This document shows positions 43,114 through 51,976 of a DNA stretch of 64,000 nt, piece after piece. The stretch is from positions 186,001-250,000 of the forward strand of contig NZ_FUWJ01000005.1 in NCBI RefSeq assembly GCF_900167455.1, written 5' to 3'. The notes under the pieces were generated by a model. The model did no database searches, was not told the origin of the DNA, and saw only the letters and a list, made by a program, of their open reading frames with translations. Position 1 is the stretch's first letter. Each line of letters starts with the position of its first letter. This stretch comes from Enhydrobacter aerosaccus. Its GTDB lineage: Bacteria; Pseudomonadota; Alphaproteobacteria; Reyranellales; Reyranellaceae. The position numbers and the translations under genes were made by a program.

Positions 43114-44766
43114 ATAAGTAGACAGGCCAACTTCCAAGTCGTGACTGATAGCGAGCAGACGGCCAAGCTAGATTGTCCGGACTGCGGTGGTAAGAGGTCC
43201 CTCGGGGTTTACTCGGACGGACACACCTACTGCTTCAAGTGCGGGACCGTCACGAAGGATTCGGAGATAGCACAGAACGTCCCTCCCGATCACCGCACGG
43301 AACCCCAAGCGGCGATCCCCCTGGAGAATATCGAGTACGTCCCACTTACCAAGCGCAAGCTCTCCGCCGAGACCACGCGCAAATGGAAGTACGGGGTTAA
43401 CGGCGCTGCCCAGGTCGCCAACTACTTCGCGGACGATGGGGTGACACTCATTGACCAGAAGGTGCGCCTCCCGGACAAGACCATGTTCTGGAAAGTGGGC
43501 GGCCAAGAGGTGGGCCTCTATGGCAAGTGGTTGTGGCCCAAGGGGGGTAAGAGGGTGATCGTCACCGAGGGCGAGATCGATGCCCTCACGGTCTCCCAGC
43601 TTCAGGACAACAAGTGGCCCGTGGTGTCTCTTCCTCACGGCGCTCAAACAGCCGTCAAGGCCATCAAGAAGGATATGGACTGGCTCCTGTCCTTCGAGAC
43701 CGTGGTGCTCGCCTTTGACATGGACGAGCCCGGCCAAGCGGCGGCCAAGAAGTGTGCCGAGGTCCTCCCGCTCGGCAAGGTGAGGATCGCCAAGCTGCCC
43801 GCGAAGGACGCCAACGAAGCCTGGACCACGGGCAAGGTGGAAGCGCTCTCTTCGTCCCTGTGGAACGCCGAGGCATTCAAGCTCGATGGCATTGTAGCCG
43901 CTGCTGATATTGCCGCGACGATCATGGACGAGCCGAAGATGGGAACCCCGTGGAAGTGGGACAGTCTCACCAAGCTCACCTATGGACGGCGGCCGGGAGA
44001 GATCATCGGCTTCGGTGGAGGAACCGGCGGCGGCAAGACCGACTTCTTCTCAGAGCAAATCGAGTTCGACGTTTGCACGTTGAAGGTTCCGACCGGCATC
44101 CTCTTCTTGGAGCAACCTCCTGAGGTCTCTATTCGGCGCATCATGGGAAAGCATCTCTCAAAGATGCTCCACATTCCCGGAAAGGCATCGAAGGAAGACC
44201 TAGCCACCGCCTCACGGTTAGCGAAAGACCTCCCGCTCTACTTCTTCGATCACTTCGGTCAGATGGACTGGGAGACGATCAAGGCGAGGATCATCTACAT
44301 GGTGAAGTCACTAGGGTGTAAGCACATCTACCTTGATCACCTCACGGCTCTCTCAGCGGACGCGGAGGATGAGAACAAGGAGCTTGGCCGGATCATGGCT
44401 CAGATCGCGGGCCTCGCCCAAGAAATGGGTTTCATCTTCCATTACATCTCCCATCTCGCCACGCCCGAGGGGAAGCCCCACGAGGAAGGTGGACGTATCT
44501 CGTTCCGCCACTTCCGGGGCTCTCGTGCGATCCAGTTCTGGTCACACACTGGCTTCGGCCTTGAGCGCAATCAACAGGCTGAGGATCAGGACACGAAGCT
44601 CACCACCACGCTCCGTTGCCTGAAGTGCCGCGAATACGGACTAGCTACTGGTGAGGTGCTCTTCTTCAAGTACGACCCGGAGACCGGACGACAGAATGAA
44701 ACCGACAAAGCCCCCGCTCCGAGCGCTGAGGGATTCCAGCGGCACGCCGCCCCCAACGACTACTAG
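43114..44766 (+). CDS. Primase-helicase (T7 gp4-like), best start is an ATA codon
   Basis: This protein primes and unwinds DNA at the phage fork. The N-terminal zinc finger uses CPDC and CFKC (Cys21, 24, 40, 43 from codon 43114), the TOPRIM part has VIVTEGEIDAL and LAFDMDEPGQ, and the DnaB-type helicase has Walker A GGGTGGGKT near residue 305 and IYLDHLTAL as Walker B. About 550 residues are coded, close to T7's 566. A full ribosome site stands before 43114, but that codon is ATA. Alternatives are GTG 43141 without a ribosome site, or TTG 43063 and 43081. Confidence 0.93.
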   Translation: MSRQANFQVVTDSEQTAKLDCPDCGGKRSLGVYSDGHTYCFKCGTVTKDSEIAQNVPPDHRTEPQAAIPLENIEYVPLTKRKLSAETTRKWKYGVNGAAQVANYFADDGVTLIDQKVRLPDKTMFWKVGGQEVGLYGKWLWPKGGKRVIVTEGEIDALTVSQLQDNKWPVVSLPHGAQTAVKAIKKDMDWLLSFETVVLAFDMDEPGQAAAKKCAEVLPLGKVRIAKLPAKDANEAWTTGKVEALSSSLWNAEAFKLDGIVAAADIAATIMDEPKMGTPWKWDSLTKLTYGRRPGEIIGFGGGTGGGKTDFFSEQIEFDVCTLKVPTGILFLEQPPEVSIRRIMGKHLSKMLHIPGKASKEDLATASRLAKDLPLYFFDHFGQMDWETIKARIIYMVKSLGCKHIYLDHLTALSADAEDENKELGRIMAQIAGLAQEMGFIFHYISHLATPEGKPHEEGGRISFRHFRGSRAIQFWSHTGFGLERNQQAEDQDTKLTTTLRCLKCREYGLATGEVLFFKYDPETGRQNETDKAPAPSAEGFQRHAAPNDY

Positions 44767-44956
44767 AAGCGATCCCCAGCTCGCCGCGATCACGTTCAAA
44801 GGCGCGTACCTCAGCCGGGAGAATATTCGAGACCTAGCGGCGGCTTTCGCGGTGGCCGACAGGGAGACCCGTGATGGTATCCCGAGAGCCGACGGGATGA
44901 ACATCCAGCAGGGCCTTCTCTCGATTTGCCCTAGCACTTCGTTCCACTATGCGTGA
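44696..44956 (+). CDS. Small phage protein, unknown
   Basis: This 86-residue frame starts at ATG 44696, inside the last 71 bases of the primase gene. The first 30 residues are proline- and threonine-rich and the rest looks folded (ITFKGAYLSRENIRDLAAAFAVAD). The start could be further in. No family is recognised. Confidence 0.5.
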   Translation: MKPTKPPLRALRDSSGTPPPTTTRSDPQLAAITFKGAYLSRENIRDLAAAFAVADRETRDGIPRADGMNIQQGLLSICPSTSFHYA

Positions 44957-45134
44957 CGCGGAGCTTTTGGCTCACATGAAGAAGACGGGAGCCACTGTAT
45001 CTCTCCTGCATTCCTTCAAGGAGCTTCCGGCAGAGCTAGCTATTCGGAAGGGGGACAACCTAGTACGCCTTACCGAAGATGAAGTGAGAACACTCTTTGA
45101 GGTTCTCCCGATGATCCTAGAAGAGTTTACGTGA
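44949..45134 (+). CDS. Small phage protein with a motif like the tandem family
   Basis: This is a 61-residue protein of unknown function, overlapping both neighbours by a few bases (start within the previous gene, stop shared as GTGA with the polymerase start). The stretch VRLTEDEVRTLFEVL resembles VVLTEAEARQLRTLIW of the small tandem family at 38623-39298, so it may be a dispersed relative. Confidence 0.55.
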   Translation: MRDAELLAHMKKTGATVSLLHSFKELPAELAIRKGDNLVRLTEDEVRTLFEVLPMILEEFT

Positions 45135-47062
45135 GGCGGCTTCTCTTCGATATCGAAACGAATGGCCTGCTCCGTGACCTGACAAAGATGCACTGCTTGG
45201 TCATCGGCGATGAAGAGGGAAACATTCTCTTCGATCCCGGCGGCCCCGAGGCAGACTTCACGGAAGCTCTCAAGGCCCTCGAAGAAGCTGACGAGATCAT
45301 CGGCCACAATATCATCCGCTTTGATATCCCAGCGCTGAAGAAGCTGTACCCGTGGTGGAACCCCAAGGGCAAAGTCCGGGACACGATCATCTATTCCAAG
45401 GTGATCTGGCCGAACCTGAAGGACCTGGACTTCCCCAACTGGCGCGCTGGAAAGATACCAGGACAGATCATCGGGGCTCACCGACTGGAAGCCTGGGGGC
45501 TTCGCCTTGGTGAACTCAAGGACGAGTACGAGGGCGACCCTTCGATTGAGAACCTGAAGGAGCGCAAGGCCCGCAAGTGGGAAGCGTGGAACCCAACCAT
45601 GCACGCCTATATGCGGCAGGACTACAAGACCACGCTCGCCTTCTGGAACAAGATCAAGACGAAGCTCTCCCTTGTGCCGGCCGACGTGATCGACCTGGAG
45701 CACAACGTAGCGGAGATCATCTTCAGGCAAGAGCAGTTCGGTGTCTGCTTCAACGTGGAGAAGGCTCAGGCCCTCGCGGCGAAACTCACGGCGGAACGCG
45801 CGGAACTCGGCCAGCAGCTTCAGGAGAGGTTCCCCGCGTGGCACGATGAAGAGGTCTTCGTTCCCAAGGTCAACAACAAGAAGATGGGATACGAGAAGGG
45901 CGTTCCGTTCACGAAGATAACCGTGACGGAGTTCTCGGCCAGCAATCGGTTCCACATCGAGCGGGCGTTTCGAGAGCACCTAGGCTGGGAACCCACCGAG
46001 TTCAACGAGGACGGTACGGCGAAGACCGACGAAGAGACGCTCAACCTCCTGCCGTATCCCGAAGCAAAGCTCGTGGTCCGCTACTTGGTGCTCTCCAAGC
46101 TCCTGGGCTATGTGGCCAACGGCAAGGAGGCGTGGCTCCGTCACGTCACGAGTGAAGGGCGGATACATGGTGGCGTCGATAGCGTCGGTGCCCACACCTT
46201 CCGGATGACGCACTCAAAGCCGAACCTCGGGCAGGTCCCAAGCAACGACGTTCCTTACGGCCACGAGTGCAGGGAACTATTCGAGCCTCCTCCCGGGTGG
46301 CTCATGACGGGTATCGACGCGGACGCCCTAGAGGGCCGCGTGATGGCTCACTATCTCAGTCCGCTTGATGGCGGCGAGTTCCTGAAGACGATCCTCGAAG
46401 GCAAGAAGGAAGACGGTTCCGACCTCCACTCGCTCAATTGTGCGCGTATCGGCCGAGACCCGAAGGGCAAGTACCTCCGGGGAGGCACCATGTTGCCCGG
46501 CCGAGATACTCTCAAGGAGTTCTTCTACGCGCTGATCTACGGCGCAGGTGGGGAGCAGCTCGGGGTGATCCTTGGCGTAACCGGACCGAAGGAAAAGATA
46601 CGTGGTCGGGTGGTCGATACGACAGCCAAGGCGGCGGGCTCCGAGGCCGAGCGAAAGCTCCTTGATAACTTCCCTGCTCTGAAGGCGCTCCGCGAGAGCG
46701 TCCAGAAAACTTGGAGCATTCGCAAGTACCTCATCGGCATTGACGGACGACGCCTCTATCCCCGCTCCCGCAACGCGGCTCTCAACACGCTCTTTCAAAG
46801 CGGCGGTGCTATCCCGATGAAGGTGGCCCTCGTCATCCTAGACGGTGATCTGCAAGCCGCCGGATACGTGCCGGGTGTCGATTACGAGTTCATGTTGAAC
46901 GTACATGACGAATGGCAGATCGCCCACCGGCCGGAAATCACGGAAGATGTTAGGAAGCTCGGGACAGGTGCCATCGCGAAAGCGGGCGAAGTCCTCAAGT
47001 TCCGCTGTCCCCTCGTGGGATCGGCCAGCAAGCCGGGACACTCGTGGGCGGAAACACACTAA
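45131..47062 (+). CDS. DNA polymerase, family A with 3'-5' exonuclease (T7 gp5-like)
   Basis: This is the replicative polymerase, 643 residues from GTG 45131. The exonuclease site starts at once with LLFDIETNG (Asp7, Glu9). Polymerase motif A is TGIDADALEGRV near residue 395, motif B is RDTLKEFFYALIYG near 457 (arginine, lysine, tyrosine, glycine in order), and motif C is NVHDEWQ near 591. T7's enzyme is 704 residues, so this is a compact relative. The next frame overlaps the 3' end. Confidence 0.96.
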   Translation: MRRLLFDIETNGLLRDLTKMHCLVIGDEEGNILFDPGGPEADFTEALKALEEADEIIGHNIIRFDIPALKKLYPWWNPKGKVRDTIIYSKVIWPNLKDLDFPNWRAGKIPGQIIGAHRLEAWGLRLGELKDEYEGDPSIENLKERKARKWEAWNPTMHAYMRQDYKTTLAFWNKIKTKLSLVPADVIDLEHNVAEIIFRQEQFGVCFNVEKAQALAAKLTAERAELGQQLQERFPAWHDEEVFVPKVNNKKMGYEKGVPFTKITVTEFSASNRFHIERAFREHLGWEPTEFNEDGTAKTDEETLNLLPYPEAKLVVRYLVLSKLLGYVANGKEAWLRHVTSEGRIHGGVDSVGAHTFRMTHSKPNLGQVPSNDVPYGHECRELFEPPPGWLMTGIDADALEGRVMAHYLSPLDGGEFLKTILEGKKEDGSDLHSLNCARIGRDPKGKYLRGGTMLPGRDTLKEFFYALIYGAGGEQLGVILGVTGPKEKIRGRVVDTTAKAAGSEAERKLLDNFPALKALRESVQKTWSIRKYLIGIDGRRLYPRSRNAALNTLFQSGGAIPMKVALVILDGDLQAAGYVPGVDYEFMLNVHDEWQIAHRPEITEDVRKLGTGAIAKAGEVLKFRCPLVGSASKPGHSWAETH

Positions 47063-47480
47063 CTCCCGTCCCGTTGTCTACCTCATCACCAATCCGGTGT
47101 GGCCGGGGTGGTTCAAGGTGGGCAAGGCGGATCGGCTTTCTGATCGGCTCAACACTTACCAGACTGGCGATCCTCATCGATCTTACGAGGTCCTCGCCTA
47201 CGTCCTCACGGATGACCCTAGAGGCCTCGAACGGATTGCCCTCAATCGTGTGCCTCGGCACTCTCGACGGAGTGAGTGGTTCAAGGCCAAGCGCAGCTCA
47301 GTCGCTATCTCCCTCTTAGAGAAGGCAAACCACGATCACAACGAACGTAAGGCCAACGCTGCTCGTGGACGGCGACGCTCTCGCTTACCGCGTCGCGGCA
47401 GCCACCGAGCGGGAGACCGAGTGGGCTCCTGGCGAGATAACTCTTTCCACCTCGTTACCCGCCGCATACGAAGGCGTTGA
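46968..47480 (+). CDS. GIY-YIG nuclease (T5orf172-like), start uncertain
   Basis: Between DNA polymerase and exonuclease a frame encodes VVYLITNPVWPGWFKVGKA, then RLNTYQTGDP and EWFKAKR, the T5orf172 form of the GIY-YIG endonuclease domain. It likely cuts DNA and may be a mobile, homing-type gene. No good start codon is seen close to the domain; the GTG at 46968 lies inside the polymerase gene and adds about 35 unrelated residues. The frame runs on into the exonuclease gene. Confidence 0.65.
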   Translation: MPSRKRAKSSSSAVPSWDRPASRDTRGRKHTNSRPVVYLITNPVWPGWFKVGKADRLSDRLNTYQTGDPHRSYEVLAYVLTDDPRGLERIALNRVPRHSRRSEWFKAKRSSVAISLLEKANHDHNERKANAARGRRRSRLPRRGSHRAGDRVGSWRDNSFHLVTRRIRRR

Positions 47481-48318
47481 GCTGCACCTCCGCACCTGGA
47501 AGGAGAAGCTCGATGCGAAGTCTATCAGGGTGGCGCTGAGCGATCAGCCGTGGACGTTCCGCATGGACGTTTACAAGCCCTACAAGGCGCATCGCAAAGA
47601 GGTCCGCAAGCCGCTCGGCCTGAAGCAGGTTCGCCAGTACCTCGTGGACAACCACAAGGGCGTGGTCCTCCCGGGCCTCGAAGCGGACGACCTCATGGGC
47701 CTCTGGATGACCGACCCGAGGAAGCACAAGGAAGACGGGATCATCGTATCCTGGGACAAGGATATGCGCGCCGTTCCTGGCCGCTTCTGGGTTCCTGGGA
47801 CAGACGAGGTGGAGGAGCGAGACGAACTCCACGCCGATCTCATGTGGATGGCCCAAGCCCTCTCCGGAGATACCGCAGACGGTTATCCGGGGTGCAAGAA
47901 CGTTGGCCTCGTGAGGGCCAAGCGGATCGTCGAAGCAGCTATCGATCTTGTTCCGGAACCGGGACACCTCGAAGTCATGTGGCACGCAGTGCTGAAGACG
48001 TTCCTCAAAGCCGGCCACACCGAAGACGACGCAATCGTATCCGCCCGCCTCGCGCGCATCTTGCGCCACGGGGACTATGACCTGAAGGAGAAGAAGGTCC
48101 GTCTATGGACGCCGTTGAACTCAACAAGCCCCACATCATCGCCCTCTACAGTGATGCTCCGCGCGCGGGGAAATCGACAGCGGCTCGGGAACTCATCCGG
48201 CTCGCCTCGGCGGAGCCCCTCGCTGCAACCGTGGTCTCGTTCGCGTACCCCATCCGCCGCGCCGCGCGCCAAGTCCTCCCGGCATCGTGGAGCACCGAAA
48301 AGGTCCGCGAGCACCTAA
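47335..48318 (+). CDS. 5'-3' exonuclease (T7 gp6-like), best start is ATC
   Basis: This FEN-type nuclease degrades host DNA and removes primers. Metal-site segments are LLVDGDALAYR, GLEADDLMGLW, VSWDKDMRAVPG and SGDTADGYPGCKNVG, as in gp6. The first beta strand needs TLLVDGD, so translation should begin before the GTG at 47365; the ATC at 47335 has AGAGAAGG nine bases upstream. The conserved part ends at VRLWTP near residue 260; the final 68 residues are Ser/Arg-rich and overlap the kinase gene in another frame. Confidence 0.88.
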   Translation: MTTNVRPTLLVDGDALAYRVAAATERETEWAPGEITLSTSLPAAYEGVELHLRTWKEKLDAKSIRVALSDQPWTFRMDVYKPYKAHRKEVRKPLGLKQVRQYLVDNHKGVVLPGLEADDLMGLWMTDPRKHKEDGIIVSWDKDMRAVPGRFWVPGTDEVEERDELHADLMWMAQALSGDTADGYPGCKNVGLVRAKRIVEAAIDLVPEPGHLEVMWHAVLKTFLKAGHTEDDAIVSARLARILRHGDYDLKEKKVRLWTPLNSTSPTSSPSTVMLRARGNRQRLGNSSGSPRRSPSLQPWSRSRTPSAAPRAKSSRHRGAPKRSAST

Positions 48319-48731
48319 GCGGGGATAAGAAGGACGCGCCTCTCGGGGAACTCGGGGGACGATCCGGCCGGGACCTCCTGAAGATCATCGGCAACACCGT
48401 ACGGCGTTCCGTTCGGGATGACCTGTGGGCGGACCGCTTGCTGGAGGAGATCGACCAGACGTGCTTCGGCGGTGTGGTGGTGATCGATGATCTCCGCTTC
48501 CCCGGCGAGTACGCCAAGCTGAAGGAGCGAGGGGCGTTCCTGATCCGCCTTGTGACGACACACCCGGTTCCCCTCAGCGGTGTCCCTGCGGAGATGGTGG
48601 ACGGGCTCCTCAACAACTGTGACTTCGATGCTCAGGTGCCGGCCAAGGGGCTGGTCCCGCAAGAGGTCCTGGAGAAGCTCATCGGTGACCTTTGGCGCGA
48701 CCGCATCAAATCCTGGGTGGACCTCGCCTGA
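48105..48731 (+). CDS. Deoxynucleoside monophosphate kinase
   Basis: This 208-residue protein phosphorylates dNMPs released from host DNA so that they can be reused. The P-loop is SDAPRAGKSTAARELI near residue 17, followed by VSFAYPIRRAARQVL and a later VVVIDDLRFPGEY; this is the phage dNMP kinase layout. The ATG at 48105 lies inside the 3' end of the exonuclease frame. Confidence 0.85.
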   Translation: MDAVELNKPHIIALYSDAPRAGKSTAARELIRLASAEPLAATVVSFAYPIRRAARQVLPASWSTEKVREHLSGDKKDAPLGELGGRSGRDLLKIIGNTVRRSVRDDLWADRLLEEIDQTCFGGVVVIDDLRFPGEYAKLKERGAFLIRLVTTHPVPLSGVPAEMVDGLLNNCDFDAQVPAKGLVPQEVLEKLIGDLWRDRIKSWVDLA

Positions 48732-48991
48732 TGTTGTTCCTAGGAGGCTGGGTCAAGTCGGCCATGGATGCTGTATCCGATGAGAAGCTGGAAGCGCACA
48801 TCCGCAAGCGGATCACACCTGAGATGGTGGAGTTCCTCCGCCGTCGTTCACTAGGTCCTCGTCCGGAAGCAGACCGGGAGAGCAGCAGCGCGTACTTCAA
48901 CTACGCCCTGGGTGTGCGTGACGGCAAAGCTGAAATGGTTGCCCACTTTGAACGACTGCTAACTGAGGCCCAAGACCCGGAGAACACCTAA
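48731..48991 (+). CDS. Small phage protein, unknown
   Basis: This 86-residue soluble helical protein starts at an ATG that overlaps the kinase TGA (TGATG). It includes EKLEAHIRKRITPEMVEFLRRRS and a C-terminal KAEMVAHFERLLTE helix. No family is recognised. It sits at the end of the replication block, just before the structural genes. Confidence 0.6.
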   Translation: MLFLGGWVKSAMDAVSDEKLEAHIRKRITPEMVEFLRRRSLGPRPEADRESSSAYFNYALGVRDGKAEMVAHFERLLTEAQDPENT

Positions 48992-48992
48992 G

Positions 48993-49220
48993 ATGTGTTT
49001 CTTTGGCGGGGGCGCGGCCACGCCGAGCAGCACGGTTGTGAACCAGACGGTTCCAGCTCCTACTCCGCCGCCGACCGCCCCAGCCGCTACCCCAACTGCC
49101 AATCCTACCAAGAGCCCTGAGACCCGCCAGTCTGCCAACCCCAACGCGGTGGGATACGGCTCTCTCATCATCCCGCGCACGGCTATCTCTCCGGTCTCCC
49201 GGAGCGTCCCAGGCGCGTGA
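48993..49220 (+). CDS. Small proline-rich protein before the portal gene
   Basis: This 75-residue peptide begins MCFFGGG and continues with a Pro/Ala/Thr-rich spacer (APTPPPTAPAATPTANPTK). Short MCFGG- or MGLFGG-type genes directly upstream of the portal are common in podoviruses; their role is not settled. It starts one base after the previous stop. Confidence 0.65.
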   Translation: MCFFGGGAATPSSTVVNQTVPAPTPPPTAPAATPTANPTKSPETRQSANPNAVGYGSLIIPRTAISPVSRSVPGA

Positions 49221-49227
49221 TGGTTGA

Positions 49228-50844
49228 ATGTCCCTAAGGGATGAGTACACGCCCGGCCGAGCGGCTGAGCGCTACAAGCACATGGAACGGGACCGCTGGC
49301 CCTTCCTCCAGCAAGGCCGATACAACGCGGCGATAACGATTCCTTGGGTGTGCCCTCCGTACACCTACAGGACGCCTCACGTAAACCTCCCGAAGCCTAA
49401 CCAGGGCCTCGCGTTCCGTGGGCTGGACAACCTCGTGGGGACCTTCCTCGGCGTTCTCCTGCCTCCCGGGATGCCGTTCTTCAAGGTAAGCCTTCAGCCC
49501 AGCGTGGAAGCGGAGCTGATCGCAGCTCAGGGAGACCAGCTCGGTAGCGTCGTCTCGGCTCTCTCGAAATACGAGATGAGCTTCGTTGAGGCTATCGAGG
49601 AGGATGGTGATAGAGCCGGCATCTCGTCCGGGTTCCTTCACCTGCCCATCACGGGCAACGTGCTGCTTCACCTTCTGCCCAAGGGCGGAGTGCGGTCCTT
49701 CGGCCTCAACCAGTACGTCGTGCGTCGTGGGCCAACTGGGAAGATGCTCGAAAGCGTCCTCGTGGAAGCCACCCGGGTTTCCTCTCTGGATCGCGACCAT
49801 CAGCTTCAGGTGTGTGGAACCAACGATGACCTCGCCTTCTCGGATGAGATCATTGACGTTTACACGCACGTCTTCTGGGATGCCGATGACAACCGCTACT
49901 ACGAGTACCAGGAGGCCAAGGGGCAAATCCTTGAAGGCACCGAAGGGAACTACCCCGAGGATGCCGTGCCGTGGTTGCCGCTGCGATGGTCCTACGTCTC
50001 TGGCGAGGACTACGGCCGAGGGCTCATCGAAGGCATCTACAAAGATGTTGAGCGCTTCGATCACCTGAGCAAGGCCATCGGGGATGCCTCGAAGAACGCC
50101 GCTAAGCTCATCTGGATGCTCGGCGGTGGCGGCTCCCAAGCCCTTGCGAACAAGCTCTCCAAGGCTCAGTCCGGTGACTTCGTGGTGGGCGACGCGGCGA
50201 GCGTCAAGGCGCTCCAGCAAGAGAAGGCGGTAGACCTCCAGGTGGCCATCAAGGAGAAGGAAGCGCTCGGCGCTATGCTCTCCAAGATATTCCTGGATGG
50301 CACTTCGATCCAACGCGGCGGTGATCGCGTGACGAAGTTCGAGGTTGAGTACATGGCCCGTATGCTCCAGGCGGCCTACGCCAACGAGTACACGATCATC
50401 GGCCGGGAGTTCCAGCTCCCCTACTTCAACGCGAAGACTGCCCAGCTCCGCCGCCGGGGAGTGATCCCTCAGCTCCAGAAGAGCGCGATCAAGATCGCCA
50501 TCACCACGGGTATCGATGCCCTGGGACGTGGCTCCGATCAGCAGAGCCTTGAGACGCTTGCCGAGGCTGCCTCGAAGATCAGCCAAGTTCCCGAGGACAT
50601 GATCATCCATCGGGAGTACCTCCGCCGCTCCGCTGCAAACCTCGGCGTGAAGCCGGATGGCCTCATTCCCTCGGATGAGCAGGTACAGGCCAATCAACAG
50701 CAGCGGATGCAAGCGCAGATGGTCCAAGGGGCCACCCCGGAGATCGCTAAGGGTCTCGTGGGCGGTGCTCTCCAGCGACAAGGCGCGGCTATCGAGCAGG
50801 CACAACAGCAGGGCCAATCCCCTGAGCCAGCTCCTCCACAGTAA
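49228..50844 (+). CDS. Portal (head-tail connector, T7 gp8-like)
   Basis: This 538-residue protein forms the dodecameric ring through which DNA enters and leaves. It matches T7-group connectors: FRGLDNLVGTFLGVLLPPG near residue 65, WLPLRWSYVSGEDYGRGLIE in the middle, and VTKFEVEYMARMLQ toward the C terminus, ending in a Gln-rich tail. It opens the structural block, and its length equals that of T7 gp8. Confidence 0.93.
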   Translation: MSLRDEYTPGRAAERYKHMERDRWPFLQQGRYNAAITIPWVCPPYTYRTPHVNLPKPNQGLAFRGLDNLVGTFLGVLLPPGMPFFKVSLQPSVEAELIAAQGDQLGSVVSALSKYEMSFVEAIEEDGDRAGISSGFLHLPITGNVLLHLLPKGGVRSFGLNQYVVRRGPTGKMLESVLVEATRVSSLDRDHQLQVCGTNDDLAFSDEIIDVYTHVFWDADDNRYYEYQEAKGQILEGTEGNYPEDAVPWLPLRWSYVSGEDYGRGLIEGIYKDVERFDHLSKAIGDASKNAAKLIWMLGGGGSQALANKLSKAQSGDFVVGDAASVKALQQEKAVDLQVAIKEKEALGAMLSKIFLDGTSIQRGGDRVTKFEVEYMARMLQAAYANEYTIIGREFQLPYFNAKTAQLRRRGVIPQLQKSAIKIAITTGIDALGRGSDQQSLETLAEAASKISQVPEDMIIHREYLRRSAANLGVKPDGLIPSDEQVQANQQQRMQAQMVQGATPEIAKGLVGGALQRQGAAIEQAQQQGQSPEPAPPQ

Positions 50845-50877
50845 CCATTACCACCATTACAAAGGAACAACTGGAAC

Positions 50878-51093
50878 GTGACCGTTTCCAAGACCGATGA
50901 GGACCTCAATCCCCGCGTGACCGCGAAGAAGGGTCCGGAACTCATCAACACCGAGGCCACCGATCCCCAGGTGAAAGCCCTCCTGGCCCGTTATCCGAAG
51001 GCCAAGAACATCGAGCGTCTTCCGAGCGGCTCGTTCGCGGTTCGCTTCCTGAAGAAGCGCAACGTCTACATCAAGCCGCGTTCACATGGCTGA
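50878..51093 (+). CDS. Small protein between portal and scaffold, unknown
   Basis: This 71-residue basic protein starts at GTG 50878 after AAAGGAAC and overlaps the scaffold start by 8 bases. It has a lysine-rich N terminus and a compact C-terminal part (IERLPSGSFAVRFLKKRNVYI). I do not recognise it. Confidence 0.6.
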   Translation: MTVSKTDEDLNPRVTAKKGPELINTEATDPQVKALLARYPKAKNIERLPSGSFAVRFLKKRNVYIKPRSHG

Positions 51094-51949
51094 AATCATC
51101 ACCGCAAGTGTGCCTCTCGATGGCTCCGGTAAAGCTCCGGCTGCGACAGGCACGGAGAACGGTGGTGCGGCTCCTGGCGGAGCTGGCGCGCAGTCTCCTG
51201 CTCCTGGTGGTGCTGCTCCTGGCAATGATGGGGCTGCTCCCGCTAACGGTGCTGCTCCTGGCGCTCCCAGTGATGGCGATAAGGGCCAAGCTGCGCCCGC
51301 TAACCCATCTGAGCTGACGAAGCCCGAGGAGAAGCCCCTCGGGAACACCAAGACGGAAGAGCAGCTTCGCGCCGAGAAGGTCACCGGGCGGGACCTCACG
51401 AAGTTCGCTGAGGAGTTCCAGGCCAACGGCAAGCTGAGCGATGAGAGCTACAAGGCTCTCGAAGAGGGCGGCTTCAATCGGGAAGTCGTGGATACCTACA
51501 TCCGGGGTGTCCAGGCTGACGTGACGACGCGCTTGACGAATCTCGCGGAGACCGTGGGAGGCGTGGAGAACTACAACGCCATCCTCAACTGGGGCAAGAC
51601 GGCCCTCACGGACACCGAGAAGGCGGAAGCCGTCAAGATGCTCTCGGGATCATCCCCGGAGACGGCCAAGACGTATCTCATTGGCCTCCAGGCGCGCTTC
51701 ACCAAGGAGAACGGTGCGGCCCCCACCAGGACGGCAGGCGGCGGCGGCGCTCCGGCGGCTGACGTGTTCACGTCCCGGGCTGAGCAGGCCAAGGCGATGC
51801 GTGATCCTCGCTACAAGACCGATGCCAAGTACCGCGAGGAAGTCACTCAGAAGAGCATTCGGTCCTTCTCCGTGAAGGGCTCCCAGCGCCGCACCAAGAA
51901 GGCCGCTCCCCAGTCCTCTCGCCGCGCCCGCTCGAAGGGCAAGCGGTAG
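51086..51949 (+). CDS. Capsid assembly (scaffold) protein, T7 gp9-like
   Basis: This 287-residue protein lies between portal and capsid, the scaffold position. It begins with a long low-complexity Gly/Ala/Pro stretch (residues 10-75), then helical segments (FAEEFQANGKLSDESYKALE) typical of T7-group scaffolds, and ends with a very basic tail (QRRTKKAAPQSSRRARSKGK) that should bind the capsid shell or DNA. Confidence 0.88.
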   Translation: MAEIITASVPLDGSGKAPAATGTENGGAAPGGAGAQSPAPGGAAPGNDGAAPANGAAPGAPSDGDKGQAAPANPSELTKPEEKPLGNTKTEEQLRAEKVTGRDLTKFAEEFQANGKLSDESYKALEEGGFNREVVDTYIRGVQADVTTRLTNLAETVGGVENYNAILNWGKTALTDTEKAEAVKMLSGSSPETAKTYLIGLQARFTKENGAAPTRTAGGGGAPAADVFTSRAEQAKAMRDPRYKTDAKYREEVTQKSIRSFSVKGSQRRTKKAAPQSSRRARSKGKR

Positions 51950-51976
51950 TTCAACCACTTCAATCAATAGGAACCT

